This document shows positions 1 through 9,000 of a stretch of 64,000 nucleotides of DNA, one piece after another. Position 1 is the first letter of the stretch, and the number at the start of each line of letters is the position of its first letter. Source of the stretch: Azospirillum sp. (GTDB lineage Bacteria > Pseudomonadota > Alphaproteobacteria > Azospirillales > Azospirillaceae); contig JAIXPD010000031.1 of NCBI GenBank assembly GCA_027486405.1, positions 50,727 to 114,726 of the forward strand, read 5' to 3'. Position numbers and translations under genes: made by a program. The notes below the pieces were generated by a model. That model saw only the letters and a program-made list of their open reading frames with translations, was not told the origin of the DNA and ran no database searches.

Positions 1-465
1 GCGCGACACCGCGTCCCGCCCGCCGTCCAGCCCGCCCGTGCGGAATCCCTCGGCTACGGCGGCGACATGCTCGTGCAGGCTGCGTTGCGCCAGCAGGGTG
101 GAGGCCAGGACGGCTTCCAGCAGCCAGCCCAGCGGCAGCGCCCGGCACAGCCCGGCCACCGCCGCCGCCGTGCCGCCCACGACCAGCAGCAGCGCCAGCA
201 GGGCCAGCACGCCCGACGCCTTGCGGCGGTCAAAGGAGTCGGTGTCCCGGTTCAGCGCGCGGTCCAAATGGGAAATCAGCGCGCCGATCCACACCACCGG
301 ATGGCGGATGCGCGCGTACAGCGCATCGGGAAAACCGACCGCCGCCTCGACAAGCAGCGCTGTGGCGAGCAATACAGGGTGAAAGGCAGACACGGGCGGC
401 GGGCTTTCTGGCAATGGCGCCGGTCCGGCGGCGCGGGGATGGGTGGGTGCAATGGCGGGGATCAT
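1..465 (-). CDS. cobD: Adenosylcobinamide-phosphate synthase CobD/CbiB, N-terminal part (runs off the window)
   Basis: This is the N-terminal third of the integral membrane enzyme that attaches the aminopropanol arm to adenosylcobyric acid in cobalamin synthesis. The translation carries the family signature HPVVWIGALISHLDRALN followed by a DRRKASGVLALLALLLVV membrane segment and the LLAQRSLHEH region, as in CbiB/CobD. The reading frame stays open to base 1, so the C-terminus is outside the window. The ATG at 465 adds a proline-rich leader; a GTG at 393 (VSAFHPVLL) fits the family length better and avoids overlap with the divergent cobC. Neither start has a clear Shine-Dalgarno site. Gene identity is secure; the start is uncertain. 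Confidence 0.85.
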   Translation of the reverse strand, partial: MIPAIAPTHPRAAGPAPLPESPPPVSAFHPVLLATALLVEAAVGFPDALYARIRHPVVWIGALISHLDRALNRDTDSFDRRKASGVLALLALLLVVGGTAAAVAGLCRALPLGWLLEAVLASTLLAQRSLHEHVAAVAEGFRTGGLDGGRDAVSR

Positions 466-1564
466 GGCCGAAAGCAAGACGGCAACCAAGGGGACAGACG
501 GCGCGGGCGTGGGCCTTGGCACGGATGCGGGCACCGGTGTGGACGCGGGCCGGGCCGGGCCGGGGATTCTGCACGGTGGCGATCTGGACGGCGCGCGCGC
601 GGCCTTCCCCACCGCACCGCTGCCCTGGATCGATCTGTCCACCGGAATCAACCCGTGGCCCTATCCCCTGCCGCCCATTCCCGCCGACGCCTGGAACCGC
701 CTGCCCGCGCGCGGGGCGGAGGCCGGGTTGCGGGCGGCGGCGGCGGCCTGCTACGGCGCGCCCTCGGCCAACCATGTGGCGGCGGCGTCCGGCTCGCAGG
801 CGTTGATCCAACTGCTGCCGCGCCTGCGCCCGCCGGGGCGGGTGGCGGTGCTGGCCCCAACCTACGCCGAGCACGCCGCCTGTTGGGCCGGGGCCGGGCA
901 CCGGGTGGGGGAGGTGGCGACGCTGGCGGACGCCGAGGCGGCGGGGGCGGAGGTCGTCGTCGTCGTCAACCCGAACAACCCCGATGGCCGGGTCCATCCG
1001 GTGGCCGATCTGCTGGCGCTGGCGGAACGGCAGGCGGCGCGTGGCGGTTGGCTGGTGGTGGACGAGGCGTTCGCCGACGCCGATCCGGTCGCGAGCGTGG
1101 CGGGGCATGTCGATCAACCGGGGCTGATCGTGCTGCGCTCCTTCGGCAAATTCTATGGGCTGGCGGGATTGCGTCTGGGCATCGCGCTGTGCGCGGAGCC
1201 GCTGGCGGCGGCGCTGCGGGCGGCCATCGGGCCATGGGCGGTGTCGGGGCCGGGGCTGGTGGTGGCGTCCGCCGCCTTGGCCGATGCGGCGTGGGCGGTG
1301 GCGACCCGCCAACGGCTGGCCGACGCGGCGGCGGCGCTGGACGCGCGACTGGCGGCGCTGGGGCTGCGGGTGGCGGGAGGAACCGGACTCTTCCGTCTGG
1401 TGGTTGACCCACGGGCGGCGGCGTTGTATCGGGGGTTGGGTGAGGCCGGGATTCTTGCGCGCCGATTCGACCGTCAAGCGGAGTGGCTGCGTCTGGGGTT
1501 GCCGCCCGACGCGGTGGCGGCCCAGCGGTTGAGCGACGCCTGTGCCCGCGTCCTGGCGGGATGA
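443..1564 (+). CDS. cobC: L-threonine-O-3-phosphate decarboxylase / CobC-type aminotransferase
   Basis: This is a PLP enzyme of the class I/II aminotransferase fold, 373 aa. CobC-type proteins supply (R)-1-amino-2-propanol phosphate for the nucleotide loop of cobalamin. The sequence shows IDLSTGINPWPYP near the N-terminus, the NPNNPDG substrate/cofactor motif, VVDEAF, and the PLP-lysine motif RSFGKFYGLAGLRLG with the lysine at residue 236. It is divergent from cobD, its functional partner, and the annotated 5' ends overlap by up to 23 bp if both upstream ATGs are used. ATGs at 452 and 464 are alternative starts that would reduce the overlap. Family membership is clear; decarboxylase rather than histidinol-phosphate aminotransferase activity is inferred from the cobD neighbour. 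Confidence 0.88.
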   Translation: MGAMAGIMAESKTATKGTDGAGVGLGTDAGTGVDAGRAGPGILHGGDLDGARAAFPTAPLPWIDLSTGINPWPYPLPPIPADAWNRLPARGAEAGLRAAAAACYGAPSANHVAAASGSQALIQLLPRLRPPGRVAVLAPTYAEHAACWAGAGHRVGEVATLADAEAAGAEVVVVVNPNNPDGRVHPVADLLALAERQAARGGWLVVDEAFADADPVASVAGHVDQPGLIVLRSFGKFYGLAGLRLGIALCAEPLAAALRAAIGPWAVSGPGLVVASAALADAAWAVATRQRLADAAAALDARLAALGLRVAGGTGLFRLVVDPRAAALYRGLGEAGILARRFDRQAEWLRLGLPPDAVAAQRLSDACARVLAG

Positions 1565-1700
1565 AATCCGTCAGCCCATTGAACAATCAGGGCGTTTCGG
1601 CGCGCGCCAACGGTTGAGGCGGCCGACGGTTTGATAGCAAACAATATTTGTCAAATACCATCATTGCGGGGCAATAATATTTTATGGGACACTCACCTCT

Positions 1701-3320
1701 ATGGTGACAATGGCGTATGGTGTGGCGACGGTTGAGGGCGGGGGAGGCGATGCGTCGCGTGATCATTGGCGCGCGTATGACACCTTGCCCATTGGCGCGT
1801 GCGTGGCGACGTCCACGGGCGTGATTTGCCACGCCAACCCGACGCTGTGCGCGCATCTTGGCCTTGCGGTCGCGCACGCCGTCGGCCGGACGCTGGAGTC
1901 CTTTCACGGGGCCGACGGGGCAAGCCGCCCCGGCCTGCGCGCGCTGCGCGGGGGCGATGGTGGCGAACGGTGGTTTGCCGAAACGACCCAGCCCGTCCAA
2001 GGCCCGGCGGGCGAGGCGATGCGCCTGCATCTGTTCACCGACATCGACGCCCAGGTCCGCCGCGACATCGCCTTGCAAGGCCGGGTCGCGCAGATGGACG
2101 CGCTGTTCGACATTCTGCCGGTCCCGACCTTCATCAAGGACGCCCGTGGGGTCTTCACCGCCTGCAACCAGGCGTTCGAGCGTTACACCGGCCTGAAGCG
2201 CGATACCCTGCTCGGCAAGACCTCCTTCGCGATGATGCGGTCGGGGGTGGCGCAGGCCCATGTGGAGCAGGACCGCCTGCTGTTGGGGGCCGACGCCACG
2301 ACCCGTTATGAAGAGGCGGTTCCGCTGGCCGATGGCAATCTGCGCCTGATCGACCTGTCCAAGGCGTCGTTCCGCGATGGGCTGGGCGCGCCGGGCGGCA
2401 TCGTCGGCGTGGTGCATGATCTGACCGAATCGCAGCCCTACGAAGCGCGGCTGGAAGCCATTCTGGAGCAAAGCCCGATCGGCGTCTCGGTGTCCCGCCG
2501 CGACGATGGGCGGATCGTGTTCGTCAACACCCGCTTTGCCGAATTGATCGGCCTGTCGCGCGACCAGCTCATCGGCAGCCGGGCGCGCGATTATTATCTG
2601 GACGACCACCAGCGCCAACGGGTTTTGGAGCGGCTGCGCGGCAACGGCGCGGTCGTGAACATGGAGGTCCAGTTCAAGAAGGCCGACGGATCGCCCTTCT
2701 GGACGTTGTTCACCGTCAATCAGGCGGTGATCCAGGGCGCGCCGGTCAACCTCGCCTGGATTTACGACTACACCGAACGCCGCAACATGGAAGAGGCGCT
2801 GCGTGACATGGCGTCGCGCGATCCGCTGACCGGCATCTACAACCGTCGCTCCTTCATGGAACTGGCGCGCCAGCAATTGGCCCGCGCCCACCGTTTCCAT
2901 GAACCGCTGGCGGTGTTCGTGCTCGACGTCGATCATTTCAAGAAGATCAACGACACCTATGGCCACGCCACCGGCGACGATGCCTTGCGCATGGTGGCGG
3001 GCGGGTGCCAGGCGATTTTGCGCGAATACGATGTTCTTGGTCGTCTGGGCGGGGAGGAGTTCGTGGTCGTCCTGCCCGGTGCCACCGCCGATGAAACCCG
3101 CGTGGTGGCCGAACGGGTGCGGCGCAATCTGGCCCGCATGGCGATTCCCGCCCCCGGCACCTCCTTCCATCTGACCACCAGCATCGGCATCGCCGGGTTG
3201 GAAGGGGCTTCCGACTCGCTGGAAAAGGCGATTCACCGCGCCGATCTGGCGCTGTACCGCGCCAAGCGGGAAGGGCGGAACCGCGTTGTGGTTTATGAAC
3301 CGGGCATGCAATCGGTCTGA
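1701..3320 (+). CDS. PAS-PAS-PAS-GGDEF diguanylate cyclase
   Basis: A cytoplasmic protein of 539 aa predicted to make cyclic di-GMP. Three PAS-like modules can be seen (about residues 22-130, 133-250 and 252-365), followed by the GGDEF domain that starts at ASRDPLTGIYNRRSF. The active-site loop is GGEEF (residues 450-454), a catalytically competent variant. An RxxD inhibitory I-site (REYD, residues 441-444) sits exactly five residues upstream, so product inhibition is expected. No membrane segment or EAL domain is present. The ATG has only a weak ribosome site; an ATG nine bases further in is an alternative. The 136-bp upstream gap is AT-rich compared with its surroundings and probably holds the promoter. 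Confidence 0.9.
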   Translation: MVTMAYGVATVEGGGGDASRDHWRAYDTLPIGACVATSTGVICHANPTLCAHLGLAVAHAVGRTLESFHGADGASRPGLRALRGGDGGERWFAETTQPVQGPAGEAMRLHLFTDIDAQVRRDIALQGRVAQMDALFDILPVPTFIKDARGVFTACNQAFERYTGLKRDTLLGKTSFAMMRSGVAQAHVEQDRLLLGADATTRYEEAVPLADGNLRLIDLSKASFRDGLGAPGGIVGVVHDLTESQPYEARLEAILEQSPIGVSVSRRDDGRIVFVNTRFAELIGLSRDQLIGSRARDYYLDDHQRQRVLERLRGNGAVVNMEVQFKKADGSPFWTLFTVNQAVIQGAPVNLAWIYDYTERRNMEEALRDMASRDPLTGIYNRRSFMELARQQLARAHRFHEPLAVFVLDVDHFKKINDTYGHATGDDALRMVAGGCQAILREYDVLGRLGGEEFVVVLPGATADETRVVAERVRRNLARMAIPAPGTSFHLTTSIGIAGLEGASDSLEKAIHRADLALYRAKREGRNRVVVYEPGMQSV

Positions 3321-3478
3321 TCGCGGTCGCCCCGCGCGAGTCTCCGCACATCTTTTCAACCATGGCGATGGGTTTCGGTTGTGTTTCACCGTCTTTTCAT
3401 CGTTTTCATGGACGTGATCTGATAGCCTGTTCATCCTTTGGTGTTCGCGCGTTTGGGTCCGAGTGAAGTGGGTGGGGC

Positions 3479-3784
3479 ATGAACTACACGGTCCGCGATC
3501 AAGGCGGGGTCCGCGAGGTTGAGTTGCGTGGGCAACTGACCTTCGAGGCCACCGACGCCTTTCGCCAGATCATCGACGGCATGGAAAAGGACGGCATCGT
3601 TGAGTGCGTGCTCAATCTTGGCGGCCTTGATTTCATCGATTCGGCGGGGCTGGGGTTGCTGGTGCTGGCGAACAACGCCGGGAATCGCGTGTCGGTTCAG
3701 TTGAAGATGAAGCACCCGCGCGGGCAGGTCCGTGACATGATCGAGATTTCCGAATTTCACACGATCATCCCCTGTGAGTTCTGA
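3479..3784 (+). CDS. STAS-domain anti-sigma factor antagonist (RsbV/SpoIIAA type)
   Basis: A small single-domain protein of 101 aa. It has the STAS fold pattern and the phospho-acceptor motif IDSAGLGLLV, in which the serine is the residue phosphorylated by an RsbW-type kinase in partner-switching systems. Its stop overlaps the GTG start of the next gene (receiver-PP2C phosphatase), so the two are translationally coupled. A receiver-GHKL kinase lies on the opposite strand just beyond. Together the three would form one switch: kinase phosphorylates this protein, phosphatase dephosphorylates it. The downstream target, whether an anti-sigma factor or a diguanylate cyclase such as the gene at 1701-3320, is not shown by the sequence. 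Confidence 0.9.
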   Translation: MNYTVRDQGGVREVELRGQLTFEATDAFRQIIDGMEKDGIVECVLNLGGLDFIDSAGLGLLVLANNAGNRVSVQLKMKHPRGQVRDMIEISEFHTIIPCEF

Positions 3785-5039
3785 TCCAACCGCCCCGCTT
3801 GCCCCCGCCCCAATCTCCACCGCCGCCACGGACGCCGCCCGCGCGGTGGGGGGGCAGCGGGTTCTGATCGGCCATCCCCGCCCGCCCGCCCTGGCGGTGC
3901 TGCGCGCGGCGTTGAGCGCCATCGGCGTCCGGGTGATGGATGTGGCGCAGGACACCGACGCGCTGCTGGCGATGGTGGTCCAGGGCGCGCCCGATCTGCT
4001 GGTTCTGCATCTGGGCATTCTGGCCGACGGGCTGGATCTGCTGGCGCGGCTGCGGGCGTTGCCGGGGATGCGCGACGCGCCGATCCTGGTGCTGGGCCGC
4101 TTCGCCGGAGCCGGGGAGCGTCTGGCGCTGATGAAGGCGGGGGCGACCGACCTCATCCCCCGCCCGGTGACGCGGCCGGAACTGGCGGCGCGGCTGCGGG
4201 TGCATCTGGAAAACCGCGCGCTCAACCGGTCGCTTCAGGCGGTGATCGGCAGCCTTCAGACCTACCACACCGGCGCGGTGCAGCGGATGACGTTGGCGCG
4301 CGACATGCAGCTCGATTTGCTGCCGACGCCGGGCGAATGCGCTGGCTTGGAGCGGCGTTACGCCATCCGGTTCGACAGCCATTTTGAATCGAGTTCGGAA
4401 CTGGGGGGCGACATCTGGGGCGCGCGCGCGCTCGACGACCACCGTTTCGCCGTGTTCCTGTGCGATTTCACCGGCCATGGCGTGGCGGCGGCGCTCAACA
4501 CCTTCCGTTTGCACGCGCTGTTGACCAAGATCACGCTGCCCGGCGACGATCCGGCGGAAACCCTGGCCGCGATCAACGGCCTGTTGGTCGGGCTGCTGCC
4601 GGAAACCCAATTCGCGACCATGATTTACGCGGTGGTCGATGTCCGGGCTGACTCGGTGGTCTACGCGACGGCCGGCGCGCCCAAGCCGATCATCGGGCGG
4701 CCCGACGGCGGGCTGGATGTGGGGGTCAGCGTCGGCCTGCCGCTGGGGGTGTCGCCCAAGGCCAGCTACCGCAACCGCGCGATGCCGTTTCCGCCGGGAT
4801 CCTTCCTGTTCCTGTTCAGCGACGCGCTGTTCGAGGCGCGCGACTGGGAGGGGCAGATTTTCGGCTATCAGGGGGTGGTGGATCTGGTCAGCGGCCTGGA
4901 TGAGGACGCCGAGGTGGAAGGCGGCCCGCTGCGCCAGTTGCTGGAACGCTACTTCACCAGCATGCCGCGCCCGCTGGCCGACGATCTGACCGCGTTGTGG
5001 ATCAGCCGACGGCCGGATCCGTCGGACGATCCAGATTGA
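3774..5039 (+). CDS. Receiver-like domain fused to SpoIIE/PP2C serine phosphatase (RsbU type)
   Basis: A cytoplasmic protein of 421 aa. An N-terminal receiver-like domain (about residues 22-140) is joined by a helical linker to a SpoIIE-type PP2C phosphatase domain (about 185-410) with the metal-binding motifs GGDIWG and CDFTGHGVAAA. The expected substrate is the phosphoserine of the STAS protein encoded just upstream. The receiver is degenerate: the strand that should end in the phosphorylated Asp reads LLVLHLGIL with His in its place, the acidic pair near the start is missing (RVLIGHPR), and the conserved Lys is Arg (LIPRPVTRP). It therefore probably cannot be phosphorylated. The GTG start overlaps the STAS stop; the 3' end overlaps the convergent gene by 38 bp. 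Confidence 0.9.
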   Translation: MSSDPTAPLAPAPISTAATDAARAVGGQRVLIGHPRPPALAVLRAALSAIGVRVMDVAQDTDALLAMVVQGAPDLLVLHLGILADGLDLLARLRALPGMRDAPILVLGRFAGAGERLALMKAGATDLIPRPVTRPELAARLRVHLENRALNRSLQAVIGSLQTYHTGAVQRMTLARDMQLDLLPTPGECAGLERRYAIRFDSHFESSSELGGDIWGARALDDHRFAVFLCDFTGHGVAAALNTFRLHALLTKITLPGDDPAETLAAINGLLVGLLPETQFATMIYAVVDVRADSVVYATAGAPKPIIGRPDGGLDVGVSVGLPLGVSPKASYRNRAMPFPPGSFLFLFSDALFEARDWEGQIFGYQGVVDLVSGLDEDAEVEGGPLRQLLERYFTSMPRPLADDLTALWISRRPDPSDDPD

Positions 5040-5922
5040 CCACGCCGATCACCCGGTTGCCGGTGCCGACATAGGTCAATTGATCGAAACCGACCATCCG
5101 GGCCAGCGCGATGCCGCGCCCGTGGGTGGCGGTCGATTGGAAGGCATCCACCGTCAGATAGCGGCTTGAATCAAAGCCCTGGCCCATGTCGGTGACGGTG
5201 AAGGACACGCGGGTGTCGCTGCGCTCCACATGCAAGGTGGCGTATTTGTCGCGATGCTCGGGCGAGGCCAGCCGGGCTTCGATCTCGCGGATCAGGCCGC
5301 CGTTGGCCTTCAACTCGCTCTTGGCGTCATAACCGATGCCAAGATTGCCATGCTCCACCGCGTTCATCAGGATTTCCGACAGACCAAAGGTCAGGCTGTG
5401 GGCGGTGTCGGCGATGGTGGACAGGGTGATGGCCAGATTCTGCGCCTCCTGCGGGGTGCGGAAGCGGAAACGGGCGTCGCGCAGCAGCGCGATGGCGTCG
5501 GCCCGTGACCGCAGATCGCCTTGCAGGCTGCGCAGACGGCCCGACCGTTCCTCCGCCGAACGCACGACCGAGCGCAGCAGGGCACCGTCATAGGGCTTCA
5601 TCAGGTAATAAAACACCCCGGCGCGGATCGCGGCGGCGATGTCGGCGCTGCTGTCCGACACGGTTTGCACGATCACCGGGATTTCGGCCAGGATCGGCTG
5701 GGTTTTCATCCGCTCGAACAATTCCAACCCGTCGCCATCCTCCAGCCGACGGTCGAGCAGCACGACGTGGATGGTGTTGGCCGGGTTGGACAGGATCGCC
5801 CAGCCTTCGGCGATGGACGCCGCCTCCAGCGTGCGGTAGCCGATGCGCGCCAGATAACCCGCGACGATCGCGCGGGTCATTTCCTCGTCATCGACCACCA
5901 AAGCTGTGACGGGTTCGGCCAT
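5002..5922 (-). CDS. Receiver domain fused to GHKL serine kinase (RsbW/anti-sigma kinase type)
   Basis: A protein of 306 aa with an intact receiver domain (residues 5-125; acidic pair DDEE at 11-14, phospho-acceptor Asp57 in VVLLDRRLEDG, Lys109 in LMKPYDG) followed by an RsbW-like ATPase. N box: SEILMNAVEHGNLG. G1 box: DMGQGFD. G2: HGRGIALAR. It lacks the His-containing dimerisation domain of sensor kinases, so it should phosphorylate a protein serine, most likely the STAS protein encoded at 3479-3784. It is convergent with the phosphatase gene and overlaps its end by 38 bp. Here the kinase arm carries a working receiver while the phosphatase arm has lost its own, so external input should enter through this protein. 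Confidence 0.88.
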   Translation of the reverse strand: MAEPVTALVVDDEEMTRAIVAGYLARIGYRTLEAASIAEGWAILSNPANTIHVVLLDRRLEDGDGLELFERMKTQPILAEIPVIVQTVSDSSADIAAAIRAGVFYYLMKPYDGALLRSVVRSAEERSGRLRSLQGDLRSRADAIALLRDARFRFRTPQEAQNLAITLSTIADTAHSLTFGLSEILMNAVEHGNLGIGYDAKSELKANGGLIREIEARLASPEHRDKYATLHVERSDTRVSFTVTDMGQGFDSSRYLTVDAFQSTATHGRGIALARMVGFDQLTYVGTGNRVIGVVNLDRPTDPAVG

Positions 5923-6002
5923 GATCGCGGACTTCTCCTGACGGTGCGTGCGACGCTTGCGTGTTCAACTGCCACAGATCACCCGCGCCGTCAAAGGTTC
6001 GC

Positions 6003-9000
6003 TTAAGAAACGGTTGTGGTTGGCATAACTGTTCCAGACGTTCCACAGAAGCGGACGCTCCAATGGTGGGCGTGGGCCAGTTCCGCCGCAAGTCCGTCCA
6101 CATGGTCAGGTCGCACGTTCTCCCATTTTTTCAGGCGAATGGCGGATTCCAATTGCTCGGCGAAGCCGGACAACCGATCCAACCCGACGTTGGCGGCGGA
6201 GCCTTTCATCACATGAACTTCGCGCGCAACAACCTCAGGATTGAGATCTGCAACCGCTGCGCGCAAAAGATCGATGTGGCGCGGGGCGTCGGTGAAAAAG
6301 GCGTTCATCAGCATGACCAGCCCATCCGGCCCCAGAACGGACAGCAGTTCCGCCCGCTTGACCGGGTTGAACGGGTCCTCGGCCGGGTTGGGCGGCGACC
6401 AGACGGCGGGTGAGGGCGGCGGGGTGTTCGGCGTGTGTGGCGCACAGGGGGGGGCGAGGATCGGGGCCGGGGCGCAGGGGGCCGGGTGTGGGATCGGCGC
6501 GCAGGGGGCGGCGGCGGGCGCGCACGGCGCACAGGGCGCGGTGGGGCGGCGCGCCCAGCGCTGCACCGCTTCCGCCAGCTTGCGCGCGTTGATCGGTTTG
6601 GACAGGTAATCGTCCATTCCGGCGTCCAGACACACCGCGTCGTCGCCCTGCATGGCGTTGGCGGTGAGCGCGATGATCGGGATGCGGGCCACCGCGCCGG
6701 ACAGGCCGCGAATGACACGGGTGGCGGTCAACCCGTCCATCACCGGCATCTGCACGTCCATCAGGACCAGATCATAGGGCCGCGAGGACACCGCCTCCAC
6801 CGCTTCCTCGCCGTTGGAGACCGCTTCGGCCTTGTGCCCGGCCCGGCGCAGCAGAGCGAGCGTCAGTTGCTGGTTGACCGGGTTGTCGTCCGCCACCAGA
6901 ACGCGGGCCTGGAAGCCGGGCTGGGGCGGTGCGCCGGTGGTGGCCGTGGCGGGCGCGGTGGCGGCTGGCAAAGGCGCGGGGGCCGCCGCCGCCCAGCCGC
7001 CGCTGGCGCGGCGGTCCAGCACGGTGGCCAGCGCCTGACACAGGGCGCTGAAGCGGATGGGCTTGGTCAGATTGGCCTCGACCGGGGCGGCGTCGGCGGG
7101 GTCGCCGTCCGGCGCGTCGGTCGGAAACAGGTGGGAGGTGGCGAGCGCCAGACGGACCCCCGACAGGCCCGGCGTTTGCCGGATGCGGTTGGCCAGTTGG
7201 GGGCCGGTCATGCCCGGCATCCGATGGTCCAGGATCGCGGCGTCGAACGGCCGCCCGGCCTTGGCCGCCGCGATCATGCGGGCCAGCGCCTCGTCCCCGG
7301 TTTCGGCGGTTTCGGTTTCGATGGCGAAGCTGGACAGATGGCGGGCCAGCAGGTCGCGGTTCACCGGCACGTCATCGACCACCAGCACCCGGCGGCCGGT
7401 CCAATCGGCCATCGGGGCCGGGGCCAGCGCCACCGCCGTGCTGCGCTCCAGCGGGATTGTCACCCAAAAGACGCTGCCGTGGCCGACCTGGCTGTCCACG
7501 CCGATCCGCCCGTTCATCAACTCGACCAACCGCCTGCAGATCGCCAGCCCCAGCCCGGTCCCACCATGCCGCCGGGCGGGGGAGGCGTCGACCTGGGTGA
7601 ACATGGTGAACAGGCGGGCGCGATCCTCCTCGGCGATGCCGATGCCGGTGTCGCGCACCTCAAAGCGGATCTGCGGGTTTCCCGTCTCGCCCAACTCTTC
7701 GGACAGCAGGATGGTGACGCTGCCCTGATCGGTGAACTTCACCGCGTTGCCGGCAAGGTTGAGCAGGATTTGCCGCAGCCGCCCCGAATCACCCCGATAG
7801 AGGCGGCGCAACGGCGGTGGCACGAAGCTGGCCAACTCCAACCCCTTGGCGGCGGCGCGCGGGGCCAGGATCTCCAGCACGCTTTCGACCAGCGGGACCA
7901 GCTCCAGATCGTCGATTTCCAGATCCAGCCGTCCGGCGTCGATCTTCGAGAAATCGAGGATGTCGTTGATGATGACCAGCAGGGATTCCGCCGAATCGCG
8001 GATCGTGGTGGCGAATCCGCGCTGTTCGTCGGTCATCCGGGTGTCGAGCAGCAAACCGGCCATGCCGATCACGCCGTTCATCGGGGTGCGGATTTCGTGG
8101 CTCATCGTCGCCAGGAATTCCATCTTCACCCGCTGGCCGTCCTCCGCCCGCAATTTGGCGTCGAGCAGGACCTGTTCGGCCCGCTTGGCCTCGGTCAGGT
8201 CGCGCATGATGGCGGCGTAGAGCGGGCCGGCGGCCGTTTGCACCTCCGCCACCGAAAAGAGCAGGGGGAAAAGGTCGCCGTTCAGCCGGGCAACGGTCAA
8301 TTCGCGGCTGAAACCGGTGCGGTATTGCTTGGTTCCGGCGGCGATGTCGTCGAGGAAGCGGGTTTGCGCCGCGCGCATCTCCGGCGGCAGCAGGTCGGTG
8401 ATCGACCGACCGATCAAGCCGCCGGGCGGGCAGCCGAAGATGGTGTGGGCGGCCGGGTTGGCGCTTTCGATCACGCCGTCGGGCCGGGCGGTCAGGATGC
8501 CTTCCACCGCCGTGTGCAGAATGGCGTTCAGCCGGGCGTTGCTTTCCTCCAGCGCCGCCGCCTGCCGCCGTTGCGTGGTCATCGAGCGGGCCAGCAGCGT
8601 GCCGAACAGCAGGATCAGCAGGATGAAGCCTCCGGCCAGCAAGGCCGATTGCCGGATGGTGTCGCGCCAGACCACCAGCTCCGCCGCCTCGTCCACGCTG
8701 ACCGCCAGCACCAGCGGCCAGGTGGGCGTCGTGCGGTACGCGGTGATGCGGGGCGTGCCGTCGGCCCCGACCTCGTCGAACACGCCGTGTTCGGCGGCGG
8801 GCAGTCGGCTGCGGAACAGCGGGGTGGCGGCCGCCGACCCGCCGATGCGCAGATCGCCGGGCGGGTTGGGTTGCGGTTGCGCGACCAGCAGCGTGCCGTC
8901 GTAGCGGTGCAGCGCCACCCGCGTGCCGTCGGCGACCCGCACCGTCTGATACAGGCCCTGGAGGTAGTCGGGGTTGACGGTGGCCACCACCAGCCCCTGC

